From contig CAKUFW010000041.1 in the NCBI GenBank assembly GCA_934650975.1, positions 1 to 16,385 of the forward strand: a stretch of DNA of 16,385 bases, written 5' to 3'. How positions within the stretch are numbered: position 1 is the stretch's first letter; each line of letters starts with the position of its first letter. The DNA comes from an uncultured Collinsella sp. GTDB taxonomy: Bacteria; Actinomycetota; Coriobacteriia; Coriobacteriales; Coriobacteriaceae. The notes below the pieces were generated by a model. It did not search any database. It was given only the letters and a program-made list of their open reading frames with translations, and was not told where the DNA came from. Shown one piece after another: positions 6,121-13,432 of the stretch. The position numbers were made by a program, and so were the translations under genes.

Positions 6121-7398
6121 ATGTCCACTAAGTATGCAATCGTTGGCGGCAAGCTCATCGACGGTACCGGTGCCGAGCCGGTCGAGAACTCCCTCGTTCT
6201 CGTCGACGACAACGGCAAGATCGAGTACGCCGGTGCCATGCAGGACCTTCCCGAGGGCGTTGAGGTTATCGACGCCGCCGGCAAGACCGTCCTTCCCGGC
6301 CTGATCGACACCCACCTGCACTTCTCGGGCAACCTGACCGACGATGACACCGACTGGGTCATGCAGCCGCTCCTCGAGAAGCAGGCCGTCGCCGTCAAGC
6401 AGGCCTATGACTGCCTCACCCACGGCCTCACCACCGTCTGCGAGATCGGCCGCTTTGGCATCCAGATTCGCGACTGCATCGACAAGGGCGTCTTTAAGGG
6501 CCCGCGCGTTCTGGCCACCGGCCTCGGCTTTTGCCGCGTTGCCGGTCACGGCGACTCCCACCACTGCACCCAGGAGCTCAACAAGGAATCGCACCCCTGG
6601 GGCGACCAGGTCGACGGTCCTTGGGATCTGCGCAAGGCTGTCCGTCGTCGCCTGCGTGAGAACCCCGATGCCATCAAGATCTGGGCTACCGGTGGCGGCA
6701 TCTGGCGCTGGGACTCCGGTCGCGACCAGCACTATTGCTCCGAGGAGATCCAGGCCGTGGTCGAAGAGGCAAAGATGGTCGGCATCCCCGTGTGGAGCCA
6801 CTGCTACAACAACCACGCCGCCGCCTACGATTCCGTCCGCTTTGGCTGCGAGCAGCTGATCCACGGCTTCGATATCGATGAGCGCACCATGGACCTCATG
6901 GCCGAGCAGGGCACCTTCTTCACCCCGACGATCGCCTTCCTGCCCACCTGGTACGCCACCTATCCGCCCGTCTACGTCCCCGAGCTGCACGACAAGTACG
7001 AGGGCACCCTGGTCGAGAAGGAGCTGCAGCGCAACTACGACTGCCTGCGCGAGGCCAAGAAGCGCGGCGTCGTCATGACGATCGGCTCCGACTCCTTCTC
7101 CTTCGTCACCCCGTACGGCAACTGCTCCATCGAGGAGATGTACGAGTTCGTCGACAAGATCGGCTTCACCCCGGTCGAGACCATCACCTGCGCCACCCTC
7201 AACGGTGCCAAGATGTGCCACATCGAGGACGAGACCGGCTCCATCGAGGCCGGCAAGTGCGCCGACCTGCTGGTCGTCAACGGTGACGTCGCCGCCGACA
7301 TCCACGTGCTCAACACCGACAACATGGACGTCATCATGAAGGACGGCTGGATCGTTGAGGCTGGCACCTTTGGCGAGGCCAACAAATACAGCGCCTAA
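6121..7398 (+). CDS. Metal-dependent amidohydrolase (imidazolonepropionase/prolidase-like)
   Basis: A 425-residue soluble amidohydrolase of the COG1228 type, a group that includes imidazolonepropionase and Xaa-Pro dipeptidases. N-terminal composite beta domain (about 1-58), then the metal barrel. Visible ligands: His65 and His67 in DTHLHF, Lys186 in AIKIWATGG (the position that is carboxylated in related binuclear enzymes), His227 in WSHCYNN, His248 in LIHGFD and Asp324 in GSDSF. The C-terminal 'GSIEAGKCADLLVVNGD' (373-389) closes the composite domain. The start has AAGGAGG 5 bases upstream. It lies behind the permease, so the likely substrate is an imported amino-acid derivative or dipeptide. 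The exact reaction is not predictable; neither hutH/U genes nor an arginine pathway adjoin it. Confidence 0.9.
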   Translation: MSTKYAIVGGKLIDGTGAEPVENSLVLVDDNGKIEYAGAMQDLPEGVEVIDAAGKTVLPGLIDTHLHFSGNLTDDDTDWVMQPLLEKQAVAVKQAYDCLTHGLTTVCEIGRFGIQIRDCIDKGVFKGPRVLATGLGFCRVAGHGDSHHCTQELNKESHPWGDQVDGPWDLRKAVRRRLRENPDAIKIWATGGGIWRWDSGRDQHYCSEEIQAVVEEAKMVGIPVWSHCYNNHAAAYDSVRFGCEQLIHGFDIDERTMDLMAEQGTFFTPTIAFLPTWYATYPPVYVPELHDKYEGTLVEKELQRNYDCLREAKKRGVVMTIGSDSFSFVTPYGNCSIEEMYEFVDKIGFTPVETITCATLNGAKMCHIEDETGSIEAGKCADLLVVNGDVAADIHVLNTDNMDVIMKDGWIVEAGTFGEANKYSA

Positions 7399-7439
7399 GA
7401 TACCGTTTGTCGATGGCTGGATGTAAAACACAGTTTTTG

Positions 7440-7454
7440 ATTGCATAATGCAAT
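7440..7454. promoter_or_regulatory. 15-bp perfect palindrome upstream of lytS-like gene
   Basis: ATTGCATAATGCAAT is a perfect odd-length palindrome. It includes CATAAT (7444-7449), usable as a -10 element, although no good -35 is seen. It is immediately followed by a terminator-like hairpin. A candidate operator for the downstream sensor kinase gene. Confidence 0.45.
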
Positions 7455-7456
7455 GG

Positions 7457-7482
7457 AGAGGGTCGCTTGCGGCCCTCTTTAT
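7457..7482 (+). terminator. Terminator or attenuator between amidohydrolase and lytS-like gene
   Basis: The stem 7457-7465 pairs with 7470-7478 (9 bp, one G-T wobble) around a 4-base loop, followed by TTTATT. It lies 58 bases after the amidohydrolase stop and about 34 bases before the chosen lytS-like start. It can terminate the upstream operon or attenuate the kinase transcript. Confidence 0.7.
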
Positions 7483-7515
7483 TGCTATGGGTGCTACGGA
7501 CAAGAGGGGATGACG

Positions 7516-8901
7516 GTGGATTTAAACAGGCTGATTCTGGGCAAGAGCTACAACTCTACCAAGGTCTTTCGTACGGCCCAGCATGTGGTCCAGGCCATCC
7601 TGCTCGGTGTTGTCGTTCCGGCGCTTATCCTGCTGCTTATCTGGGATTTAACCGATAACCCCAATCCCGTTCCGGGCGTTGTCGTCATTGCCGGCTTGGT
7701 TATGCTGTGCTTCTTCTTTTCGTACGTTTTCGTTGTTCCCGACGACCTCACGTCGAGCGCAACCGACCGTACGCTCGCCATCGCCTCAAAAATATTCGCC
7801 TACACGTCGCGTGGCCTTACGCCCGAAGCGGCCCTGGGTGCCTCCAAGATCATCCTGTCCGAGACCATCGCCTCGGCCATCTGCTTTACCGACGGCAAGC
7901 AGGTGCTGGCGAGCTGGGGCGAGGATTCGGCAAAGTGCCCTGCCGGCACCCCGGTCGTGCTCAAGACCACGCTCAATGTGATCGAGTCCGGCGAGCAGAG
8001 TGTGTTTTCGCGCGACGCCTCGTCCGAGACGGGCGGCTACTTTCCCCGCCTGCGCGCCGGCATCGTCGCGCCGCTTACCGTGCGCGGGCATTGCGTGGGC
8101 ACGCTCGAGCTGTACTATCCCCGCCTGAGCAGCATCGATATGCGCCAGACGGCCCTTGCCTCGGGCTTTGCCGACCTCATCTCCACGCAGCTCGCGAGCT
8201 TTGAGCTCGAGCGCCAGGACGAGCTCACGGCCCGCGTTGAGCTGCGCGCCCTGCAGTCGCAGGTCGATCCGCATTTTCTGTTCAACACCATCAGTACTAT
8301 CGTGTCGCTCGTGCGAACCGAGCCCGACAAGGCCAGGTCGCTGCTCATCGACTTTTCCAATTATTACCGTCAGACGCTTTCTGACTCCGATACGCTCACC
8401 ACGCTCGAGCACGAGGTGGAGCAGGGCACTCGTTATATCAATCTTATGCAGGCCCGTTATGGCGACGGCCGTCTGCGCGTTTCGGTCGATATCGACTTTG
8501 AGGTGCGCGACAGCATGGTGCCGCCGTTTATCTTGCAGCCGTTGCTCGAAAACTGCATCAAGCACGCGCAGCGCGAGACCGAGCCGCTTTCTATTCATGT
8601 AAGGGCTTTCGAGACCGATGACGGTTTGGAGATCATCGTCGAAGACGACGGCATCGGTATGAGCGAAGAAGTCTGTGCGCACCTGTTTGAGCAGCATCGC
8701 CGAGAGGAGCCCGAGAGCATTACCGCCGACGGCTCCATCAAGCGAGGCTGCGGCCTGGCGCTCTTCAACGTGCTTCAGCGCATCCATTTCTTTTACGGAG
8801 AAGACTCTGGCATGCGCGTGAAGTCCCAGGAGGGCGTGGGAACGCAGGTCATCGTTGAGTTGAACGGCGAGCCGCATGAGCCGGCACCGTTGACGGTGTA
8901 G
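7516..8901 (+). CDS. LytS-like sensor histidine kinase (system 1)
   Basis: A 461-residue membrane histidine kinase, partner of the LytTR regulator 31 bases downstream. Two hydrophobic helices (about 24-44 and 55-74), then a GAF-like sensor region (about 85-230), then a LytS-type catalytic part: the phospho-acceptor motif QVDPHFLFNT (His253), ILQPLLENCIKH N-box (339-350), EDDGIGM G1 box (376-382) and a G2 box near GCGLAL. It lacks the 5TM-LYT domain of E. coli BtsS/YpdA. The GTG at 7516 is preferred because GAGGGG lies 6 bases upstream; the ATG at 7510 abuts this site with no spacing, and in-frame starts further up (7441, 7453) overlap the palindrome/terminator region. The ligand is unknown. 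Confidence 0.9.
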   Translation: MDLNRLILGKSYNSTKVFRTAQHVVQAILLGVVVPALILLLIWDLTDNPNPVPGVVVIAGLVMLCFFFSYVFVVPDDLTSSATDRTLAIASKIFAYTSRGLTPEAALGASKIILSETIASAICFTDGKQVLASWGEDSAKCPAGTPVVLKTTLNVIESGEQSVFSRDASSETGGYFPRLRAGIVAPLTVRGHCVGTLELYYPRLSSIDMRQTALASGFADLISTQLASFELERQDELTARVELRALQSQVDPHFLFNTISTIVSLVRTEPDKARSLLIDFSNYYRQTLSDSDTLTTLEHEVEQGTRYINLMQARYGDGRLRVSVDIDFEVRDSMVPPFILQPLLENCIKHAQRETEPLSIHVRAFETDDGLEIIVEDDGIGMSEEVCAHLFEQHRREEPESITADGSIKRGCGLALFNVLQRIHFFYGEDSGMRVKSQEGVGTQVIVELNGEPHEPAPLTV

Positions 8902-8932
8902 CGCGAATGTATTGAGAAGAGAGGAAGCGCAC

Positions 8933-9667
8933 ATGTCCGAGGGCTGGAACATCTTGGTGGTTGATGACGAGCCTCCAATTAGGGCTGAGCTACGCTATCT
9001 GTTGGAAAAGGATACGCGTGTGGGTCAGATTGCCGAGGCGGGCAATGTCACCGAAGCCGTGGAGTCGATTCTGTCGAACAAGCCCGACGTGCTGTTTTTA
9101 GACATTACCATGCCCGGTCGCTCGGGAATTGAGCTTGCCGAGACGCTGCAGAACCTAAAGACGCCGCCGGTGGTGGTGTTTGTGACGGCGTTTGCCGAGT
9201 TTGCGGCCGATGCGTATAACCTCGATGCTGTCGACTATGTCGTCAAACCGGTCGAGGACGCACGCCTGTCAAAGGCGCTCGACAAGATCGAGACTGCTTT
9301 GGGCGTCCGTCGCGTCGTCCACGCCCCGCGCCAGCCCCTTCGCCTGACGGTGGACCGCGGGGGTAAAAAGGTGTTCATCCCCGTCTCGGACGTCTGCTAC
9401 TTTGAGGCGCGCGCCGACTTTTGCAATGCGGTCTGCGCCGAGGGGACGTACCTGATCAATGAGTCGATTTCCTCGCTCGAGCGTCGCTTGGGCTCCGAGG
9501 GCTTTATCCGCGTCCATCGCAGCTATTTGGTCAATTTGGAGGACGTGCACAATGTCGAGATCGGTTCCACGGGGCTGATGGAGCTTCGGCTCGACCGCGT
9601 GAGCTCGACGGTGCCCGTGTCGCGCCGTCGAGCCGCCGAGGTCAAGTCGCACTTGGGGCTTGCGTAA
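8933..9667 (+). CDS. LytTR-family response regulator (system 1)
   Basis: A 244-residue DNA-binding response regulator. Receiver domain (about 6-122) with acidic pocket Asp11/Asp12, phosphoacceptor Asp57 in FLDITMPG, and Lys105 in VVKPVED. The LytTR DNA-binding domain spans about 136-240, with the family signature FIRVHRSYLVNL (191-202) and VPVSRRR (227-233). It should be phosphorylated by the upstream LytS-like kinase and bind paired direct repeats. ATG at 8933 has GAGAGGA about 8 bases upstream; the frame extends 7 codons further but without such a site. Same-strand gap of 31 bases to the kinase, no hairpin between them, so one transcript is expected. Its targets are not known; the nearest genes are natural candidates. 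Confidence 0.92.
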   Translation: MSEGWNILVVDDEPPIRAELRYLLEKDTRVGQIAEAGNVTEAVESILSNKPDVLFLDITMPGRSGIELAETLQNLKTPPVVVFVTAFAEFAADAYNLDAVDYVVKPVEDARLSKALDKIETALGVRRVVHAPRQPLRLTVDRGGKKVFIPVSDVCYFEARADFCNAVCAEGTYLINESISSLERRLGSEGFIRVHRSYLVNLEDVHNVEIGSTGLMELRLDRVSSTVPVSRRRAAEVKSHLGLA

Positions 9668-9699
9668 GGGTCGGTGCGCCATCGTTTGCCGTTGCGGGT

Positions 9700-9728
9700 T
9701 TGGCATGACTGTGCGGTGGGCATAATGG
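9700..9728 (+). promoter_or_regulatory. Candidate promoter for the PLC-like gene
   Basis: TTGGCA at 9700-9705 and TAATGG at 9723-9728 are spaced by 17 bases, a plausible sigma-A type arrangement 30 bases before the start of the next gene. The -10 is imperfect. Confidence 0.35.
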
Positions 9729-9758
9729 ATTGCATCGAATGAAATCGAAAGGATCATT

Positions 9759-10703
9759 ATGCCCGCGCTTATCACCCATCATCTGTTTGGCGAGGAAAGC
9801 ATTGAGCGCCTGCCTCAGGGCGTTATTACGTCCGACGAGGAGCGTATTGCCTTTATCCTGGGCAACCAGGGTCCCGACCCGTTCTTCTTCCACGTGCTCA
9901 CGCCGCGCATTTCCGACTGCACACTGTTGGGGCAGGTTATGCACCGCTCGCGCATGTCGCGTCAGTTCTCGTGCCTGCGCGACGGCGTGTCGCACCTGCT
10001 GCCGCGCGATGCCAACCTGGGCCGTGCGTTTGCATTGGGCCTGCTTTCGCACTATGTGCTCGATCGCAATGCCCACCCCTTTGTCTACGAGCAGCAGTTT
10101 GGCATTGTCGAGTCCGCCCCCGAGCTCGAGGCTTCGGGCAGTCAGGTCCACGCCGTGCTCGAAAGCGACCTGGACGTGCTGATGCTGCAGCTCAAGCGTG
10201 ACGGCGCTACGGTTGAGGATTATCCGCCGGCGGGCGAGATCGTCACCACCGATCGCATCAATCGCGTGGCCGGTGTGCTCATGAGCTATGTTGCCGGACG
10301 CGTGTACGGCATCGATATCCCGGTGGGGGAGTACGGCGGCGCCGTGGCCGACATGCAGATGCTCTACCGCACCATCGAGCCGGCGGGTTCGGCCAAGACG
10401 CGTGCGATCGCCCTGCTCGAGGGCTTGGTGCACGACTATTCGCTGCTCGACGGCCTTGCGCACCGCGTGACGACCGAGCTGCCCGAGCGTACCGGCAACC
10501 TGGGCCACTTGGCATGGAAGAACCCCTTTAACGACGAAGTCTCGACCGAGAGCTTCCCCGAGGTCTTTGACCGTGCGCTGCTCGATTACGAGTGCACGGT
10601 TGCCCGCTTTATCGAGACCGGCGATATGGAGGCCGTGACCAACCACGTCAACTACAGCGGTCGCGTACTCGGCACCGACGAAGAGTTCGACCGCGAGGAG
10701 TAG
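9759..10703 (+). CDS. Zinc-dependent phospholipase C-like protein
   Basis: A 314-residue protein of the zinc-dependent phospholipase C fold (Zn_dep_PLPC). Likely metal ligands visible: His7/His8 in ITHHLFG, Asp40 in GNQGPDPFFF, His98 with Asp102 and His106 in LLSHYVLDRNAHP, and His131 with Glu135 (HAVLE), matching the spacing of the family's three-zinc site. There is no signal peptide, unlike secreted toxins such as Bacillus cereus or Clostridium PLC, so this is a cytoplasmic family member common in Firmicutes and Actinobacteria whose substrate is undetermined. AAAGGA lies 5 bases before the ATG at 9759. A monocistronic arrangement is possible; it is followed 101 bases later by the MFS gene on the same strand. 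Confidence 0.85.
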   Translation: MPALITHHLFGEESIERLPQGVITSDEERIAFILGNQGPDPFFFHVLTPRISDCTLLGQVMHRSRMSRQFSCLRDGVSHLLPRDANLGRAFALGLLSHYVLDRNAHPFVYEQQFGIVESAPELEASGSQVHAVLESDLDVLMLQLKRDGATVEDYPPAGEIVTTDRINRVAGVLMSYVAGRVYGIDIPVGEYGGAVADMQMLYRTIEPAGSAKTRAIALLEGLVHDYSLLDGLAHRVTTELPERTGNLGHLAWKNPFNDEVSTESFPEVFDRALLDYECTVARFIETGDMEAVTNHVNYSGRVLGTDEEFDREE

Positions 10704-10804
10704 GGCTCGTGCGTGCCCCTTTGCCGAATCCTTACCGGCACCTCTGGACAATTGGGGTACGATGAACTAGCTGCATATCGGGCGGATACGAAGGGGCCCT
10801 GTCC

Positions 10805-12055
10805 ATGAAATACACCAAGCTCGAGCGTAACTGGGTTATGTACGATGTGGGCAACTCGGCCCTCGTGCTGCTCAATACCTCGGTGGTGCCCATCTACTTT
10901 AACGCCATCAATACCGGTGCCTCCTCGGCCGACCTCGTGGTCGCTTGGGGCAACGCGCAGACGATCGCCTCGCTGGTCATTGCCATGCTCATGCCCATCC
11001 TGGGCGCACTTGCCGACTATGCCGGCAACAAGATCAAGTTCTTCATGGGCTTTTTCCTTACGGGCCTCGTGCTTTGCTTTGCGCAGGCCATCCCCATGTC
11101 CGCCATGGCGTTTTTGACCGTCTACGTGCTGTGCACCATCGGCCTTAACTCGTCCATGACGTTCTACGACGCCATGCTGCCCGACATCACCACCGACGAG
11201 CGCATGGATGCTGTGTCCAGCTCGGGCTTCGCCTGGGGCTATATCGGCTCCACCGTGCCGTTCATCGTCTGCCTGGCACTCATCATGGGCGGCCCTGCCC
11301 TGGGCATCCCCACCATGCTGGCGACGCGCCTGTCGTTTATTATCACCGGCGCCTGGTGGCTCATCTTTACCTTGCCGCTCATTCGCACCTATAAGCAAAA
11401 GTACGGTCGCGAGCGCGGTCCCGAGGATACGCTCGGCCACATCGTGGGCGGTGTGTTCTCCGAGGTTGGGCATACCATGCGCGAGATCGCCAGCAACAAG
11501 ACCATCCTTCTGTACATGGTCGCATTCTTCTTCTACATCGATGGCGTCCACACGGTCATCTCCATGGCAACCAGCTACGGCTCGGCCTTGGGCATCGATT
11601 CGACCCAGCTGGTACTGGCGCTGCTCGTCACGCAGTTTGTGGCCTTCCCGTCCGCCATCGTCTACGGCAAGCTCGCCGGCCGCGTGGGCACGCTCAACAT
11701 GATCATGGTGGCCGTCGCCGCCTACATGGGGATCGTGCTCTTTGCGGCGTTCTTCTTAAAGACCGCCTTTGAGTTCTGGGTGCTCGCCATTTTGGTCGGC
11801 CTGTTCCAGGGTGGCGTGCAGGCACTCAGCCGCAGCTACTTTGGCCGCATCATCCCCAAGGAAAAGTCCAACGAGTACTACGGCTTCTTTGATATCTTTG
11901 GCCGCTACGCAAGCGTGATGGGCACCTTCCTGGTTTCGGTCGTCACCTCGCTGACCGGCAACCCGTCGCTGGGCGTCCTTTCCATCGGCGTGCTGCTGGT
12001 GGTTGGCTTTATGCTGCTGGTTCGTCTGTCCCGCATGACGCAGGCGGCGGCGTAG
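10805..12055 (+). CDS. UMF1-type MFS transporter (Atg22-like)
   Basis: A 416-residue integral membrane protein with about 12 hydrophobic helices. The N-terminal pattern MKYTKLERNWVMYDVGNSA (1-19), the motif after TM1 and the conserved ALADYAGNKIKFF loop (about 68-80) are those of the UMF1/Atg22-like branch of the major facilitator superfamily. The C-terminal VQALSRSYFGRIIPKEKSNEYYGFF (about 338-362) is also characteristic of that branch. Yeast Atg22 exports amino acids from the vacuole; bacterial members are mostly uncharacterised, so the direction and substrate are unknown. ATG at 10805 has GAAGGGG 8 bases upstream. A run of 11 G follows 13 bases after the stop. Confidence 0.92.
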   Translation: MKYTKLERNWVMYDVGNSALVLLNTSVVPIYFNAINTGASSADLVVAWGNAQTIASLVIAMLMPILGALADYAGNKIKFFMGFFLTGLVLCFAQAIPMSAMAFLTVYVLCTIGLNSSMTFYDAMLPDITTDERMDAVSSSGFAWGYIGSTVPFIVCLALIMGGPALGIPTMLATRLSFIITGAWWLIFTLPLIRTYKQKYGRERGPEDTLGHIVGGVFSEVGHTMREIASNKTILLYMVAFFFYIDGVHTVISMATSYGSALGIDSTQLVLALLVTQFVAFPSAIVYGKLAGRVGTLNMIMVAVAAYMGIVLFAAFFLKTAFEFWVLAILVGLFQGGVQALSRSYFGRIIPKEKSNEYYGFFDIFGRYASVMGTFLVSVVTSLTGNPSLGVLSIGVLLVVGFMLLVRLSRMTQAAA

Positions 12056-12186
12056 GGCAGCCAAGCGCGGGGGGGGGGGCGGCAATTGTGCCTATCCGCA
12101 GTACTCTTTTGGAAGTAGCCGCATAAATCATTCTGACTTCCGAACAATGTTTAGCCCAAGTGGGTATGATGGAACCAGCTAGGTCG
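12056..12186. other. Intergenic gap with G11 homopolymer
   Basis: Non-coding gap between the MFS and glycosyltransferase genes. It contains 11 consecutive G (12069-12079). TATGAT at 12165-12170 can serve as a -10 element, without a clear -35 at the right spacing. Such G tracts are prone to slipped-strand length variation, but this one is outside any coding region. Confidence 0.5.
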
Positions 12187-12222
12187 CGGGGCGTCGCCTG
12201 TGTTTGGCGGCGCCCCGTTTTT
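12187..12222 (+). terminator. Terminator or leader attenuator before glycosyltransferase
   Basis: A 12-bp GC-rich stem, 12187-12198 with 12206-12217 (one G-T wobble), 7-base loop and T5 at 12218-12222. It is 131 bases after the MFS stop but only 22 bases before the glycosyltransferase start, so any transcript from upstream must pass it. Confidence 0.85.
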
Positions 12223-12244
12223 GTGTTGCAAGGAGGGTAAAGGT

Positions 12245-13432
12245 ATGAACGCCACGGTCGTGATCCCAACATATTGGGCGGGCGATGATACCCATACAAA
12301 CGCTCCCGGCACCTACGACCACTCGACGTCGCTCAACGCCGCCAATCCGGAACTCGATCGCTGCCTGACTTCGCTCGAGCAGGTGCGCGACATTCCGCGC
12401 ATCATCCTTTTGGTGGTCTGTCCGGTTTCCGCCACGGCCGACGTATCCCGTCGCGTGCACGAAATCGTCAACGCACACCCCACACTTAAGGTCACCGTCG
12501 TCACCAATACTCAGGCTTCGCGTGTTGCCGACCGCGTGGCGCAGATCGCGCCCAAGGGTTCGGGCGAGTGCGTGAGCCTGCGCGGCTACGGTGCCATCCG
12601 CAACATGGGTCTTGCCTGCGCGGCGGTGCTGGGGCACGACGCGGTTGTCTTTTTGGATGATGACGAGACCGTCATCGATGCCGACTTTATGAAGCGCGCG
12701 ACCTATGCACTGGGCCAGCAGACGCGTCAGGGCCTGCCGATCTTGGTCAAGAGCGGGTACTTCTATGATCGTGACGGGTCGCCGCTGGCTCCCACGGACA
12801 AGGTGGGCATTTGCCATCGCTGGTGGACCAAGCGTATCGAGTTTAATCGCTGGATGAAAAAGGCGCTTTCGGGCACCCGTATCTCGCGCTCCAACTACGT
12901 GTGCGGCGGCCTGATGGCCCTGCACGCCCGCGCCTTTACGCGCGTGGCCTTCGACCCGTTTATCACCCGCGGTGAGGACCTGGACTACCTGTTTAACATG
13001 CGCATGTTTGGCTACGACGTGTGGTTCGATAACGAGTGGACCGTGCGCCACCTGCCGCCCGAGTCCGAGAAGCGCTCGCCGCGCTTTATGCAGGACGTGT
13101 ACCGTTGGTACTACGAGCGGGCCAAGCTGACGTTCGCTGCGCACCAAAAGGAGCTTATTCCCGTTACGGCGGCATCGCTCATGCCCTATCCGGGTCCATG
13201 GATTTCGCGCGAGCTCGACGACCGCGTGCGTAAGACCGCCATGGTTCGCAGCATGTTTACCCGCGAGCACGAGGGATATCTGCGCATCTGGCGCCATGGC
13301 ATTGACGAGGCAAAGACCTATGCTCGCCAAAACGCCGCAAGCTACCTGCGTTTTCAGAGTTTCTGGCCCAAGATTATGGACGAGCTCTGGCGCGACGCAC
13401 AACTGATTGGCATCCTGGAGGGGACTGAATGA
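12245..13432 (+). CDS. Family 2-like glycosyltransferase
   Basis: A 395-residue cytoplasmic or membrane-associated glycosyltransferase with a GT-A (GT2) type fold. N-terminal VVIPTYW (5-11) is the nucleotide-binding strand. The acidic metal motif is FLDDDETV (Asp138-140), and TRGEDLDYLFNMRMFGYDVWF (241-261) matches the GED/xxD acceptor-side motif of processive and non-processive GT2 enzymes; RHLPP follows at about 268. There is no membrane helix. The ATG at 12245 has AAGGAGG 8 bases upstream. Its TGA stop overlaps the next start by 4 bases (ATGA), so the product is translationally coupled to a LytS-like kinase. Product could be a cell-envelope glycan; donor and acceptor are unknown. Confidence 0.85.
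   Translation: MNATVVIPTYWAGDDTHTNAPGTYDHSTSLNAANPELDRCLTSLEQVRDIPRIILLVVCPVSATADVSRRVHEIVNAHPTLKVTVVTNTQASRVADRVAQIAPKGSGECVSLRGYGAIRNMGLACAAVLGHDAVVFLDDDETVIDADFMKRATYALGQQTRQGLPILVKSGYFYDRDGSPLAPTDKVGICHRWWTKRIEFNRWMKKALSGTRISRSNYVCGGLMALHARAFTRVAFDPFITRGEDLDYLFNMRMFGYDVWFDNEWTVRHLPPESEKRSPRFMQDVYRWYYERAKLTFAAHQKELIPVTAASLMPYPGPWISRELDDRVRKTAMVRSMFTREHEGYLRIWRHGIDEAKTYARQNAASYLRFQSFWPKIMDELWRDAQLIGILEGTE

Noticed and set aside
6073..7503. 476-codon open frame opposite the amidohydrolase
   Set aside because: Antisense shadow of a high-GC gene. The repeated Val/Gly/Asp/Leu composition is typical of such shadows and no motif is recognisable.
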